Assembly (NCBI RefSeq): GCF_017569225.1
Contig: NZ_CP071868.1
Span: 744,001 to 808,000, forward strand
Source of the DNA: Pengzhenrongella sicca
Lineage (GTDB): Bacteria > Actinomycetota > Actinomycetes > Actinomycetales > Cellulomonadaceae
Direction: 5' to 3'
DNA length: 64,000 nucleotides
The notes under the pieces were generated by a model. It did not search any database. It was not told the origin of the DNA and saw only the letters and a program-made list of their open reading frames with translations. The position numbers were made by a program, and so were the translations under genes. Positions 17,301 to 25,404 of this stretch are shown piece by piece. How positions within the stretch are numbered: the first letter of the stretch is position 1; every line of letters starts with the position of its first letter.

Positions 17301-18014
17301 ATCGACCAGGACAACGTCGACCCGCACGACGAGGCGCCCTACTTCCTGCCGTACGTGTTCGACCCGCTGACCGAGTACCTGCTCGACGTGCATGCCCGCC
17401 CGACCGGCACCGCGGGCGACGGCGAGATCGTGTTCCGGGTGCCGTTCACCACCGGACGGTTCACCGACCTGGCCGACCTGGCCCGTTACGTCTCGCCGGC
17501 CCCGATCCAGCACCGCGGTGTGCTGACGCCGGGCGCACTGGCGTCGCTGGTCGGCGACGTCACCGGCGCCGCGCTGGACCAGGCGTTCGAGGACGCCGGG
17601 CTGGGGGCACCGCAGGTGCCGGCGTTCCCGCTGGTCCAGGTGCTCTGGACGACGGACCCGACGCCGCAGCCCGTCGCGGTGGTCATCGAGTCGAACGAGC
17701 GTCTCGTGCGCACCCGGGTGGGACCGCAGAAGGTGCTCTCCGCCGCGACCGACCCCGATCCGGTGCACCACTACTGGGCGCGCGTGCGGTACCGGTGGCT
17801 GAGCGTGGTGCGCTCCGCCGGCGGCGGGGCCGCCGTCGCGCGCATCGCGGTCGGCCCGGGCGGGACCAGGGTCGTGGCCTTCCTGGCCGCGAGCCAGCGT
17901 GGGGCGACGCTCAACCTCGACCTGCAGGTGACCAAGGTGGACGGGACGGCCGGCACGTCGGCGCCCACGCTGTCGGTGCTGCTCGCGCGGGCACCGTGGG
18001 AGGAGGAGGCCTGA
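11316..18014 (+). CDS. Giant protein of unknown function (2232 aa), DUF6603-like core
   Basis: The ATG follows GGGGGAG at good spacing. There is no signal peptide, lipobox or obvious transmembrane bundle. Residues about 450-560 resemble an OmpA-like domain (IEVDGYASYE ... KDLSARRQ). Residues about 700-1310 are rich in alternating hydrophobic beta strands with glycine, for example LGGSGLGIYGFLGGMGVNFE near 1000 and AHGKVDFFFFSVEGSVELTI near 1290, which recalls large bacterial DUF6603-type proteins. The rest is beta-sandwich-like with many Pro/Gly/Thr. It overlaps the next giant gene by one base. The region carries typical chromosomal G+C. I cannot assign a biochemical role; structural scaffold, secreted adhesin or particle protein are possibilities. 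Confidence 0.75.
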   Translation: MSLWDQLPGSAGSGGALDTIESALTSVPGVQQADLTDDDGTWRIYTDSARVPQLGLPGAGTPIEFRDPNVTLTVGRHVGDDGWRIDLTAPVVAIALPFLTPARYDVANALLVPDTAQRGVFLVVGGLTVRLQQLEGQDVKFSLVSASTSGNPTDKIYDLIRMEPGYAIVGPGNAVGFGFRGAVLDLSDAAGPPNLPAGARTMPNSWQGFFLPEIRLFVQPNGLDGLHVTAAARNLYLGVGASAGVTGIFEAEVVNGASLSVEASFLTPTGAVVPAADGSATVPASSTLIVSTHGGSGSNTITITPDNATAVIGERAAITTDADGTSIAIAVHDAAAGLDKSVALRTALAAGAVSGSGSAKVVGVTPNDPSAQWKLQLGALDPAVVKLSAEPPAGTTIAWTSPTLTFVGPTNGPTVTVDLAALTDAAPVDGDLSVTFSGAAAQDSDCFFLVDHPTTGEFNPAAGAAPSARERAWALGPDSTRDAKSPSRSGLAAAGTYLAAARALAARIPHGTHIEVDGYASYEATTSDGWNKDLSARRQSAAITILTEAGFTDVQPGTATGDDTAHAHTWPATATANPAGAAPAEGDGFWWLARARVSAFAPITVGGRLHAEVSHWSNDTPPAENTPARQPPPSCFRRIGVRVELLRSSFIRAEVWGELDVSSAAGQVEPGLDLPPGGNPGDGIVDFLARMRITEDRQAWSVEAEVKAHAGDKDGLYQRKRGDGIPNTVIDGVGAMAVIAPLTAAVSSLSPAAGGAVALVGAGLGASGTVLTTQAITLYGVDVLVSHGIVGASGEVGDPSAGDRVSVLFDVETQFMVDVKIIRTTKPVKARYKAIGMAATWGAAGAPFTPTFVFDPDKGYTIDAPDGSVAAVSPLDEILRVFGFKVSRDNPMFIEIQFGIGLEIGIITIDTATVRATFQGGGGAPDISISRLRATIDVPGTLHGTGEVSISENLIGGAFDITVTPVAVRIAASLFIAKGPDGNVGVLFGGLVELPVPIVLGGSGLGIYGFLGGMGVNFERVMPDTALPALDWAKQHLANNTLFSAPDAWQYSAGHYGFAAGLVLGTVDGGFTLNMKGVLLIEVPGPRIGLIMLANVLSPSLPGVTGDTSATILAVIDLDFGRGTILIALRIDYDIAGLITFHVPVTAFFDTKTDPSHWYVELGSYRDPVAVKVLGVFDATGYLGVYGDGQTLPTDPVLESKGLTFAVGFHVSAVLMGFKPSGLYLEASGGFDALLAPDPMYLGGIFEIGGELRLFIISISAWAKLVVIYRDPGARLYVHGEAHGKVDFFFFSVEGSVELTIGSPPGNDPGEPPPLVSGVSLIARSTQVTIEGSASSGPVDGSLGKAAPGGVGVVPVVPIDVVPLVEFAVAPKADAATIVGGVLGPWTAQPYNPWVQVGGHWWRYDVTAVRLTGGALLPPTSPAPAAWWVHGADGNGRKVGLGLLTWVPVAQPAAVPYGENLVDHVTHVWGQICSAPAGPTPQLWTFDGEPTGPNPTGWFLTGLPWPDAPGATRSTAVRTGLRVGEAWRVAASIDPLQGTAPAVVVGGAVPCFDGEHADPADLGQSWAVAGPHEPTGASGLTLLDTAVGAAGLYDAGALLHAATWRSSRAQAALRCRGEILRSPALDSEEPAPGADDETRKLVENAWEATGFRPDELADAVWFEPQDPDDAFTDVGMLLLVDRRVVEGGLFVVGRASDGSEVRRHPVRGDDLLSAQNRPSDQWFDPDGPWADPVSRAGHLAARIGAGDGLVLVWVYLKGMDPSARRIVIGFDRARARKLPPQPFYVVGVESVLESEARRFAWDVTVKTSDQTAVSTALAAAGTEPLLTPDTTYAVEIDWTATAIAVSGDQYSPPAGQPPAATLDAATVGGSQVRAQTFAFHTGAVPTPPSQTNDLTPWVLATEPDRGEDGLFTRAGITVTFSSQRVTALYAAYGKELFVQVRAASGHHPRLADQPDAANPQVTVDPGSPYLGTDQVYGIQQAWREALGEVVTGQPCIDQDNVDPHDEAPYFLPYVFDPLTEYLLDVHARPTGTAGDGEIVFRVPFTTGRFTDLADLARYVSPAPIQHRGVLTPGALASLVGDVTGAALDQAFEDAGLGAPQVPAFPLVQVLWTTDPTPQPVAVVIESNERLVRTRVGPQKVLSAATDPDPVHHYWARVRYRWLSVVRSAGGGAAVARIAVGPGGTRVVAFLAASQRGATLNLDLQVTKVDGTAGTSAPTLSVLLARAPWEEEA

Positions 18015-21000
18015 TGGCTCGCATCGCGAATCCCTCGGTGTTCCGTGCCGAGGCGGTGATGATCGACTGGAACGCGCTCGGCAGGGCCCAGCAGGAGGCC
18101 GGCGGCCACGTGGGCGACGCGCCGCCGCGTACCCGGGTCAGCTGGGCGTGCCACGGTTCGCTCGGCGTGCCGCACGGGGTGTTCACGGTCTGGTATCGGA
18201 GGCCGAAGGCGGCCAAGCTCGTCCCGTCGCGCAACCCCGTCCAGAGCTACGGCTCGCAGTCGTTGCTGACCTGGACCGGCACCGCCGGCCGGGTGATCGT
18301 GCAGGGCACGGTCTCCGACCCCGGCCGGCCCGTCACGGTCAAGCTGTGCTGGGGCGCCCCGACGCCGGAGTCGGTGGTCGCGGCCACCAGCCGGACCGGC
18401 AACGGCACCCTCTCGATCGACCTGCGCACGTCCGGTGCGACGTGCGCGCTGGTCGACAACCTCACCTCGCCGGTGGTGTCGGTGCAGCCGCTGGCGGACA
18501 TCGTCAACGCGGACGACTGGACGCCGTACGAGCTGATCGGTCTACCCGTGGACGGTCCGCTCGGCGACTACGACGGGGCCAAGCAGGGCATGCTCGCCGC
18601 GCTGACCGACCCGACCAGCGCCGCGTTGGACCGGCTGTCCCGCGGGGCTCCGCCGCTCGGCTGGTTCCCGGTGCTGCCGTCCGGCGTGATCGCCCCCGAC
18701 TGGCTGACACCCGACCTGCCGCGGATGGTCGCCGTGCTGCAGGCCGCGCTGCTCCCGCAACTGGGCGACCTGTACCAGCCGGGGCTGCCCGAGCACGACC
18801 AGAGCTCGATCACCCGCCCGACGATCGTGCCCGGACCGGGCGAGACGACGATCGGGGTCGGCCCGACGACCCAGATCGACGCCGCACCCTGGCCGATGCT
18901 CGCCATTCCCACCCAGACCGACGCCTACCTCAACCTCGCGCTGGGCTTCGGCACCGCGTACCCGCCGATGCCGTCCGACGTCGTCATAGCGGTGCTCCCG
19001 CCCCCCGAGTTCCTGGTCACCGCCACCTACACCGCCGGACCGACGATCGACGTGTTCGGCCAGGTCATCGGAGTCGGCCCGGCCGGGGAGTACGCCGCCT
19101 ACGCGCCGCCGGTGCTGCACGGGGCGACGGCGTCGCCGCTCGGCCTGACCGCGGCCCGCTACTCGCTGAACGCACCGACCGGCATCGACCAGCCGTGGTG
19201 GGAGAACGTCCGGCTGACCTGGCCGCGCCCGATCGTCGGCGCGGGCTGGGGACGCGTGACCGCGCAGGCGTACTGCCGCTACCCGACCGGCGCAGGGCAG
19301 GCCGAGCCCGGCTGCGAGAAGAATGACGACTGGGGCGGCTGGCGGATCGGGTCGGTGCCGAGCGCCGACTCCGCGGGCCGCACGTCGGTGATCGACCCGT
19401 ACGCCGAGATCCCGCTCGGGTCCGGCGGCCGGCACCTCGGGTTTGGAGTCGCGCACGACGACATCTACGGCGTCTGGTCGCCGTGGGTCGAAACGCACCT
19501 GGACACCACCGAACCGGGCGCGGCCCTGCCGATTCTCGCCAACCCCGCACTGACCGCGCGGTACTCGGGCTCGGCGTCGGCCTGCCCGGCGCACCTGCGA
19601 GTGGAGACGATGCTGGAGTGGTCGCAGCGCACCACCACGGGCGTCGAACTGACCGCGGTGCTCTACCCCATGGTCGGCCCGTACTCCCCGACGCCGCCGG
19701 GCGTCGGGCCGGGCGTGGCCCCGGCGGGCTGCCGCACCGCGTCCTGGTCCTACACGTTCGCGGGCGACCTCCCGACCGGCGTCGGCTGCACCGTCACCCC
19801 GCTCGACCAGAACGGCTACGACGCGACCCAGACGGTCCCGCCGGTGCCGATCACGCCCGGCACCGGTCAGGGCGACCCGCGCCGCTTCCGCACCGACGTC
19901 GACCTGGCGCCGCTGGACTTCACCGGCACCGGGCGCTGGGGCGTGGTCATCTGGGCGCGCCGGGCGACCGCGGTCGGACCGTCGCCGACGGGCTGGGTGG
20001 CGTCGGACCCGGACCGCTGGGTGATCGCGACCGCCGGTTCGCCGGTGCCCGTCGTGCCGCAGGTCGTCATCCTGCCCGGCGTCCCACTCGGTTCGATGCC
20101 CGACGCCGCCGGGTCGAGCCACGTCCGGATCGCCTGGGGCGCGCCGCCGAACGCTCCGGTGAAGAACTGGGTGATCTGGGGGACCAGCGAGCAGAACCTG
20201 CGCGACGCCCTAGGGCTGGGCGCCGCGGCGAGCCCGATCCCGGGCGCGCGGCTGCTCGAGCTGCGGGGGGTGCTCGCCGCGCGCGGCGAGCAGGCGCAGC
20301 GTGCGTTCCGCCGGGTGCTCGAGGTGCCGGAGCACCCGGGATCGCCGCGCGCGGCCGATGTCCCACTCGCCCGGGGTGCGTCGGATCTGCAGCTGTTCGT
20401 CGTCACGTCGACGACGCCGACGGGCACCGACTCGCCGTTCCCCACCGTCGGCCTGGACACCCAGACCCAGGTGTTCATCGCACCGCGCGTGGTGAGCCCG
20501 GCGCCGCCGCTGGTCCGCACCGCGATCACCGAGACCGGGGTCGACGTCGACCTGGAGGTCGCCTCGAACGTGCCGGTCGGCGGCTTCCGGCTGTACCGGA
20601 CCCGGGTGTTCGACGCGGCCCGCCGGGCCGACTCGATGGGCGCGCCGACGCTCGTGCCGGCGGCGGCCGTGGTCGACGGCGGCGGCGAGCCGCTGCGTGA
20701 CGTCCGGTCCGGGGCTCCGCTGTACTCCGCCTCGATGACGTTGGCGACCGGCGCGGGGTGGCAGCCGTCGTACCTGCGCGCGGTCGCGGTGCCGGACACC
20801 TCCGGGGTGCCGGAGCAGGCGATCCGCGGGTTGTTGTCCGGCGAGTCGGACATCGTCACGGTCGCCACGCCGCCGCCCGGCGGGCCGGACCTCGCGCCGC
20901 TGGTGGTTTCCGACGGGACGCCCGACCACCTTGTGCTGGTCGCACGGACCTCGACCTCCGCCCCGGACGACACCGCCTGGGGCGCGCACCGGGCGGCCGG

Positions 21001-21655
21001 ATCGGGTGTGACGACGTCGGACGCCGACCTTGCCGCGCTGGCGACCGTCGCGCTCGCCGACGTCGTGACGCTCGGCGACGGCACCCCGGCACCGGCGACC
21101 CTGCCGACGCCCGGCCAGGCGGTGCTGGTCCGCGGCCCGAGGTCGGGTGGTCGGACCCCCCTCGCGGTGTGGTTCGCCCGGGCCGACGCCACGGCCGACG
21201 CCGACGTCGGGCTGCGGCTGGTGGACCCGTTGGGTCGCGCGACCGTGCAGCGGGCCACCGCCCCCGGCGTGCCGGCGCTCCCGCCCCCGACCCTGACGCT
21301 GAGGGGCGTCTCGCACCCGACGCCCACGACGACCCGGGTGACCGTGACGACCTCGGCGTCGGCTACGGACGTGCCGCCGGCGACGCTTTCGGCGTCCGCT
21401 CGGGCCCGGACTATCCGAGGCCCGCGAGTGCGGATCTACCGCGGTTCGGCGGCGCTGCCCGACATCCCGGCGACGAGCGCGGCGGTCGCCCAGCCCGGGC
21501 TGATCGGGTTCGGCTGGCGCTGGCTGCTCAGGCCGTTCGGCGTCCGGCGGATCCGCGCGTGGGATGTCCTGATCCCCGCCGGCGCGCCCCTGACGATCAC
21601 AGTCACGATCATCGCTGGCGACGGCCAGTCCGCCTCCATCTCGACGACCGTCTGA
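18014..21655 (+). CDS. Large protein of unknown function (1213 aa), partner of the giant protein
   Basis: Its ATG overlaps the preceding stop by one base (TGATG), so translation is coupled. The product has no signal peptide or transmembrane helix and is rich in proline, threonine and beta-strand segments. Several stretches look like fibronectin type III-like sandwiches, for example SSHVRIAWGAPPNAPVKNWV (near residue 700) and VPVGGFRLYRTRVFDAARRA (near 860). The N-terminal about 200 residues also appear beta-rich. I recognise no catalytic motif. Pairing with the 2232-aa protein suggests that the two form one assembly. No helper genes such as a protease, chaperone or secretion component flank the pair. 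Confidence 0.72.
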   Translation: MARIANPSVFRAEAVMIDWNALGRAQQEAGGHVGDAPPRTRVSWACHGSLGVPHGVFTVWYRRPKAAKLVPSRNPVQSYGSQSLLTWTGTAGRVIVQGTVSDPGRPVTVKLCWGAPTPESVVAATSRTGNGTLSIDLRTSGATCALVDNLTSPVVSVQPLADIVNADDWTPYELIGLPVDGPLGDYDGAKQGMLAALTDPTSAALDRLSRGAPPLGWFPVLPSGVIAPDWLTPDLPRMVAVLQAALLPQLGDLYQPGLPEHDQSSITRPTIVPGPGETTIGVGPTTQIDAAPWPMLAIPTQTDAYLNLALGFGTAYPPMPSDVVIAVLPPPEFLVTATYTAGPTIDVFGQVIGVGPAGEYAAYAPPVLHGATASPLGLTAARYSLNAPTGIDQPWWENVRLTWPRPIVGAGWGRVTAQAYCRYPTGAGQAEPGCEKNDDWGGWRIGSVPSADSAGRTSVIDPYAEIPLGSGGRHLGFGVAHDDIYGVWSPWVETHLDTTEPGAALPILANPALTARYSGSASACPAHLRVETMLEWSQRTTTGVELTAVLYPMVGPYSPTPPGVGPGVAPAGCRTASWSYTFAGDLPTGVGCTVTPLDQNGYDATQTVPPVPITPGTGQGDPRRFRTDVDLAPLDFTGTGRWGVVIWARRATAVGPSPTGWVASDPDRWVIATAGSPVPVVPQVVILPGVPLGSMPDAAGSSHVRIAWGAPPNAPVKNWVIWGTSEQNLRDALGLGAAASPIPGARLLELRGVLAARGEQAQRAFRRVLEVPEHPGSPRAADVPLARGASDLQLFVVTSTTPTGTDSPFPTVGLDTQTQVFIAPRVVSPAPPLVRTAITETGVDVDLEVASNVPVGGFRLYRTRVFDAARRADSMGAPTLVPAAAVVDGGGEPLRDVRSGAPLYSASMTLATGAGWQPSYLRAVAVPDTSGVPEQAIRGLLSGESDIVTVATPPPGGPDLAPLVVSDGTPDHLVLVARTSTSAPDDTAWGAHRAAGSGVTTSDADLAALATVALADVVTLGDGTPAPATLPTPGQAVLVRGPRSGGRTPLAVWFARADATADADVGLRLVDPLGRATVQRATAPGVPALPPPTLTLRGVSHPTPTTTRVTVTTSASATDVPPATLSASARARTIRGPRVRIYRGSAALPDIPATSAAVAQPGLIGFGWRWLLRPFGVRRIRAWDVLIPAGAPLTITVTIIAGDGQSASISTTV

Positions 21656-21682
21656 CCCCCGACCGCTCCGCGCCCGGGGCCG

Positions 21683-22129
21683 TCACCCCTGATCGCGGCG
21701 GTTCAGTTCCCGATTCCACACCTGGTTCTCGGACCCGTAGTCGGCGAAGTGCTGCCCCCGTGCCGGTCCCTGGGGCATCGCCGGCCCGGGCCGGGCGCGC
21801 CGGAGGCGGTCGCCCCCGACGCGGCTCACGAATCCCGTCGCCAGCAGGAACAGGGCGATCGGGATGCCGATCGTGGTCAGCACGCCGAGGGTGATCCAGC
21901 CGTTCTGGCCCCAGCCGTCGTCGACCGCTCGCCACAACCAGCCGAACCCGCCGAGCCAGCCGGCCGCCGCGATCAGCGCGATGGACAGGAGCGCGCGCCA
22001 CCAGCGGCCGAACATGGCCCACAGGGCGAGTGCCCAGAGTGCGCCCGACAGTGCCAGGAAGATCAGCCCGCCCGCCAGGAGGATCAGGGCGGTCGCCCAC
22101 CACGGCAGCGATGACAGGTCGACCGGCAT
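21683..22129 (-). CDS. Small integral membrane protein
   Basis: A 148-aa protein with about four hydrophobic helices: WWATALILLAGGLIFLALSG, LWALALWAMFG, WRALLSIALIAAAGWLGGF and ITLGVLTTIGIPIALFLLAT, followed by a charged cytoplasmic tail ending in NQVWNRELNRRDQG. It is convergent with the giant gene pair and lies only 27 bp from its end. No family or function is recognised; the tail may mediate interactions. Confidence 0.6.
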   Translation of the reverse strand: MPVDLSSLPWWATALILLAGGLIFLALSGALWALALWAMFGRWWRALLSIALIAAAGWLGGFGWLWRAVDDGWGQNGWITLGVLTTIGIPIALFLLATGFVSRVGGDRLRRARPGPAMPQGPARGQHFADYGSENQVWNRELNRRDQG

Positions 22130-22294
22130 GCTTGAGGGTAGCGGATGTCCGGTTTGTCCCGCAGGTTAGATTGACGCGCGGGCTCACGTTCGGGATGGGG
22201 GACGGATCGTCAACAATCGCGTGCAACGACCGAACGGGACGACGGTTCTCGTCGAGCGCGGGCAGCCAGACCCGACCTCGTCGGTGGGTCGAGG

Positions 22295-23341
22295 CTAAGT
22301 CCTCGAGCGCGCCCCGCTAGCGCCCGCCGTGCTCTCCCGCACGATCAACCGCGTGGGCACCAGCTCCCGGCCGGGCTCCGTCGAGTTCTCCCGCATCTGC
22401 TTCAGCGCCTTGTCCACGCAGCGCCGACCCACCGCCGCGAAGTCCTGGTGCACCGTGGTCAGCGGCGGGCTGAAGGAGCTGCTGTCGGGGATGTCGTCGA
22501 AGCCCACGACGCTCACGTCCTGCGGGACCCGGATGCCCCGCTCGTGGAAGGCCCGGAGCACTCCCAGCGCCATCTGGTCGTTCGACACGAACACCGCCGT
22601 GCAGTCCGAGTCCGCAAGAGACAGCCCGGCCTCGTAGCCCGAATCCGCGGACCAGTCCCCCCGGAGCAGCGGCGGCTCGGTGCAGCCATGTGCGGCGAGC
22701 GTCGTTCGCCAGGCGGTGATGCGCCGTTCGCTCGCGAACGACTCTTCGGGGCCGGCCATGTGCCACACCGTCTGGTGCCCCAGGCTCAGGAGGTGCTCCA
22801 CCGCCATCCGGGAGCCGTTGGCCTGATCGGAGTCGATCACGGTGTAGTCGTCACTGGCATCGGAGTCGACCACCACGGCGTGGACGCCTGGCGGCAGGAA
22901 CATCGTCCCGGCGTCGAGCAGGTGGATCTCCATGATCACGATGACCGCATCCACTGCCAGCTCGTTCAGACGCGAGAAGGCACCCCGCATGCCCGCCTGC
23001 GTGGGCGTGGACACGGGGATCAGCGCGACCGCGTAGTCCTCCTCGGCAGCCCGAAGCGCGATGGCTTCGAGCGTGCGCGCGTTCCCGGTGCTGGAGAGAC
23101 TGAAAAGGATGACGCCGATGGTCCGGAAGCTCCCGCGCTTGAGGGCCCGGGCGGCGCTGTTGGGCCGGTAGCCGAGCTCGTTCATCGCCGCGATGACCTG
23201 CTGCCGCGTCGCCTCGGCCACGCCGGGACTGCCGCTGGAGACCCGGGACACGGTCTGCGCCGAGACGCCCGCGAGCCGGGCGACGTCGGGCATCGAGATG
23301 CGCCTGCCACCGGCGGGGCTGTGAAGAGGTGTCGCGGACAT
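22295..23341 (-). CDS. LacI family transcriptional repressor of the galactoside locus
   Basis: A 348-aa LacI/GalR regulator. The N-terminal helix-turn-helix MPDVARLAGVSAQTVSRV and hinge region RPNSAARALKRGSFRTIGVI are canonical, followed by a periplasmic-binding-protein-like ligand domain. It is divergent from an ABC-transporter/beta-galactosidase operon; two perfect palindromes with CG centres lie in the shared intergenic region, the position expected for control of both directions. The inducer is probably a galactoside or galacto-oligosaccharide, inferred from the GH42 enzyme downstream. Confidence 0.93.
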   Translation of the reverse strand: MSATPLHSPAGGRRISMPDVARLAGVSAQTVSRVSSGSPGVAEATRQQVIAAMNELGYRPNSAARALKRGSFRTIGVILFSLSSTGNARTLEAIALRAAEEDYAVALIPVSTPTQAGMRGAFSRLNELAVDAVIVIMEIHLLDAGTMFLPPGVHAVVVDSDASDDYTVIDSDQANGSRMAVEHLLSLGHQTVWHMAGPEESFASERRITAWRTTLAAHGCTEPPLLRGDWSADSGYEAGLSLADSDCTAVFVSNDQMALGVLRAFHERGIRVPQDVSVVGFDDIPDSSSFSPPLTTVHQDFAAVGRRCVDKALKQMRENSTEPGRELVPTRLIVRESTAGASGARSRT

Positions 23342-23359
23342 GGGGCGATCCTACCGAGA

Positions 23360-23409
23360 TGGTTGCGCAACCAACTGCCATGTTTTCGCTGCTATGGTTG
23401 CGCAACCAT
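23360..23409. promoter_or_regulatory. Paired LacI-type operators
   Basis: TGGTTGCGCAACCA at 23360-23373 and ATGGTTGCGCAACCAT at 23394-23409 are perfect palindromes sharing a 14-bp core, with centres 35 bp apart. Central CG and this symmetry are standard for LacI-family operators. The first lies 18 bp from the repressor start, the second 26 bp before the permease ATG, so autoregulation and operon repression are both expected. Confidence 0.9.
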
Positions 23410-23435
23410 TGGTCCACAGTCACCGAAGGACACCC

Positions 23436-24401
23436 ATGACGACGGCGTCATCACCCCCGGCCACGCTCGGTGTCCAGGCACGGCCAGCGAAGCCAGCGCG
23501 GCCAGCGAAGCGAGCAAAGCCAGCGCAGGAGCACGCCCAGCAGCTGTCGTGGTCCGGCTGGCTCTTCATCGGCCCGTTCATGGCGGTCTTCGCTGTCGTC
23601 TTCCTGGCGCCGATCGCCTACTCGATCTTCCTCAGCTTCTTCCGCAACCAGCTCGTGGGCGGGAACGCGTTCGTCGGGCTCGCGAACTACTCGCAGGCGC
23701 TGCAGGACACTCAGTTCTGGTCGGCCCTGTTCCGCGTGACGCTTTTCCTCGCGGTCCAGGTCCCGGTGATGCTGCTGCTCGCGCTGCTCGTTGCGCTGGC
23801 TCTGGATAGCGGCCGGCTGTACGGGACGTCCTTCTTTCGCCTGTCGATCTTCCTGCCGTACGCGGTTCCCGCCGTCGTCGCCAGCCTCATGTGGGGCTTC
23901 ATGTACGGCACGCGATTCGGTCTGGTGGGCAGCCTCAACCGCGCGCTCGGCACGGACATCCCGAACCCCCTGTCGCCCGAGCTGATCCTCGCCTCCATCG
24001 GCAACATCGTCACGTGGGAGTTCATCGGCTACAACATGCTGATCTTCTACGCGGCGCTGCGCGTGATCCCCAAGTCGTTGTACGAGGCGGCGGAGATCGA
24101 CGGCGCCAGCCAGCTCCGCCTGATCACGGCGATCAAGCTTCCGGCCATTCGCGGGGCCCTCGTGGTGGCCTCGATCTTCTCGGTCATCGGAAGCTTCCAG
24201 CTCTTCAACGAGCCCGCGATCCTGCAGAGCCTGGCGCCCAACTCCATCTCCACGTACTTCACCCCGAACCTCTACGCCTACTCGCTGAGCTTCTCCGGCC
24301 AGCAGTACAACTACTCCGCCACCGTGGCCATCATCATGGGCGTCATCACCATGGTCATCGCCTACGCCGTGCAGCTGCGCGGCATGCGAAATGGGAGCTG
24401 A
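23436..24401 (+). CDS. Sugar ABC transporter permease (MalF/LacF type)
   Basis: A 321-aa membrane protein with a basic, alanine-rich cytoplasmic N-terminus and six predicted transmembrane helices. The EAA loop that contacts the ATPase is visible as LYEAAEIDGASQLRLITAIK near residue 215. The gene is the first of the operon, directly after two LacI-type operators, and is followed after 2 bp by a second permease. No ATP-binding subunit is encoded nearby, so a shared MsiK-like ATPase is implied. Likely substrate is a beta-galactoside or galactan fragment. Confidence 0.9.
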   Translation: MTTASSPPATLGVQARPAKPARPAKRAKPAQEHAQQLSWSGWLFIGPFMAVFAVVFLAPIAYSIFLSFFRNQLVGGNAFVGLANYSQALQDTQFWSALFRVTLFLAVQVPVMLLLALLVALALDSGRLYGTSFFRLSIFLPYAVPAVVASLMWGFMYGTRFGLVGSLNRALGTDIPNPLSPELILASIGNIVTWEFIGYNMLIFYAALRVIPKSLYEAAEIDGASQLRLITAIKLPAIRGALVVASIFSVIGSFQLFNEPAILQSLAPNSISTYFTPNLYAYSLSFSGQQYNYSATVAIIMGVITMVIAYAVQLRGMRNGS

Positions 24402-24403
24402 CC

Positions 24404-25336
24404 ATGAGCGCCGTCGTTGATTCCACCCGCGCTGCCGCGCCCCGGACAACGCCCACCTACGTGCGCATGAGAAGCAGCCGACGCCGCGTCGACAAGCCGA
24501 AGCGCAGCGTGCCGCTGACCATCGTCACTGGCGTCGTCCTTGTCTACAGCCTCGTTCCGCTCGTGTGGCTGGTCATCAACTCGTCGAAGACCCAGGCCAG
24601 TCTCTTCACGTCGTTCGGCCTCTGGTTCAGCGGCGACTTCGCGCTGTTCAGCAACATCGCCGACACGCTCGCGTACGACGACGGAATCTTCGTCCGCTGG
24701 TTCCTCAACACCGTCCTGTACGTGGTGCTGGGCGCCGGCGGCGCGACGCTCCTCGCCGTCCTCGGGGGGTATGCCCTCGCGAAGTTCAACTTTCCGGGCA
24801 AGCGGGCGCTGTTCGCCGTCGTCATCGGCGCGGTGGCCGTTCCCGGGACGGCCCTGGCGGTGCCCACCTTCCTCATGTTCAGCCAGATGGGCCTGACGAA
24901 CACCCCGTGGTCGGTGATCATCCCGTCCCTCATCTCGCCCTTCGGGCTCTACCTGATGTGGACGTTCGCCTCCGAGGCGATTCCCAACGAGCTGCTCGAA
25001 GCGGCCCGGATCGACGGCGCCGGAGAGTTTCGCGCCTTCTTCCAGATCTGCCTGCCGCTGCTGGGCCCGGGGGTCGTGACGGTGTTGCTGTTCACCATGG
25101 TCGCCACGTGGAACAACTACTTCCTGCCGCTGATCATGCTCAAGGACCCGGCCTGGTACCCACTCACGCTCGGCCTCAATGCCTGGAACGCACAGGCGTC
25201 GACGGCGGGCGGCGAGGCGATCTTCAACCTCGTGATCACCGGCTCTCTCCTGACGATTCTTCCGCTCATCGCAGCGTTCCTGCTGCTGCAGCGGTACTGG
25301 CAGTCCGGGCTCACCGCCGGGGCTGTCAAGGAGTAG
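24404..25336 (+). CDS. Sugar ABC transporter permease (MalG/LacG type)
   Basis: A 310-aa permease starting 2 bp after the preceding stop. After a basic N-terminus there are six transmembrane helices, and the EAA motif LLEAARIDGAGEFRAFFQIC appears near residue 200. It would heterodimerise with the upstream permease to form the membrane channel of the galactoside importer. The solute-binding lipoprotein gene follows after 68 bp. Confidence 0.92.
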   Translation: MSAVVDSTRAAAPRTTPTYVRMRSSRRRVDKPKRSVPLTIVTGVVLVYSLVPLVWLVINSSKTQASLFTSFGLWFSGDFALFSNIADTLAYDDGIFVRWFLNTVLYVVLGAGGATLLAVLGGYALAKFNFPGKRALFAVVIGAVAVPGTALAVPTFLMFSQMGLTNTPWSVIIPSLISPFGLYLMWTFASEAIPNELLEAARIDGAGEFRAFFQICLPLLGPGVVTVLLFTMVATWNNYFLPLIMLKDPAWYPLTLGLNAWNAQASTAGGEAIFNLVITGSLLTILPLIAAFLLLQRYWQSGLTAGAVKE

Positions 25337-25404
25337 TCCCCTCCAAGACCGATCTCTCCCAAGACCAACCCCTCCCGATCAACAATGGCGTGAAAAGGAA
25401 ACTC

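Noticed and set aside
12345-17771. 1808-codon open frame on the minus strand
   Set aside because: It is antisense to the giant gene; its composition (long Arg/Gly/Val/Asp runs) is that of the complement of G+C-rich coding DNA and it has no start signal or domain.
11316-21655. Contractile injection system or phage-tail locus
   Set aside because: No sheath, tube, baseplate, AAA+ ATPase or LysM genes adjoin the giant pair.
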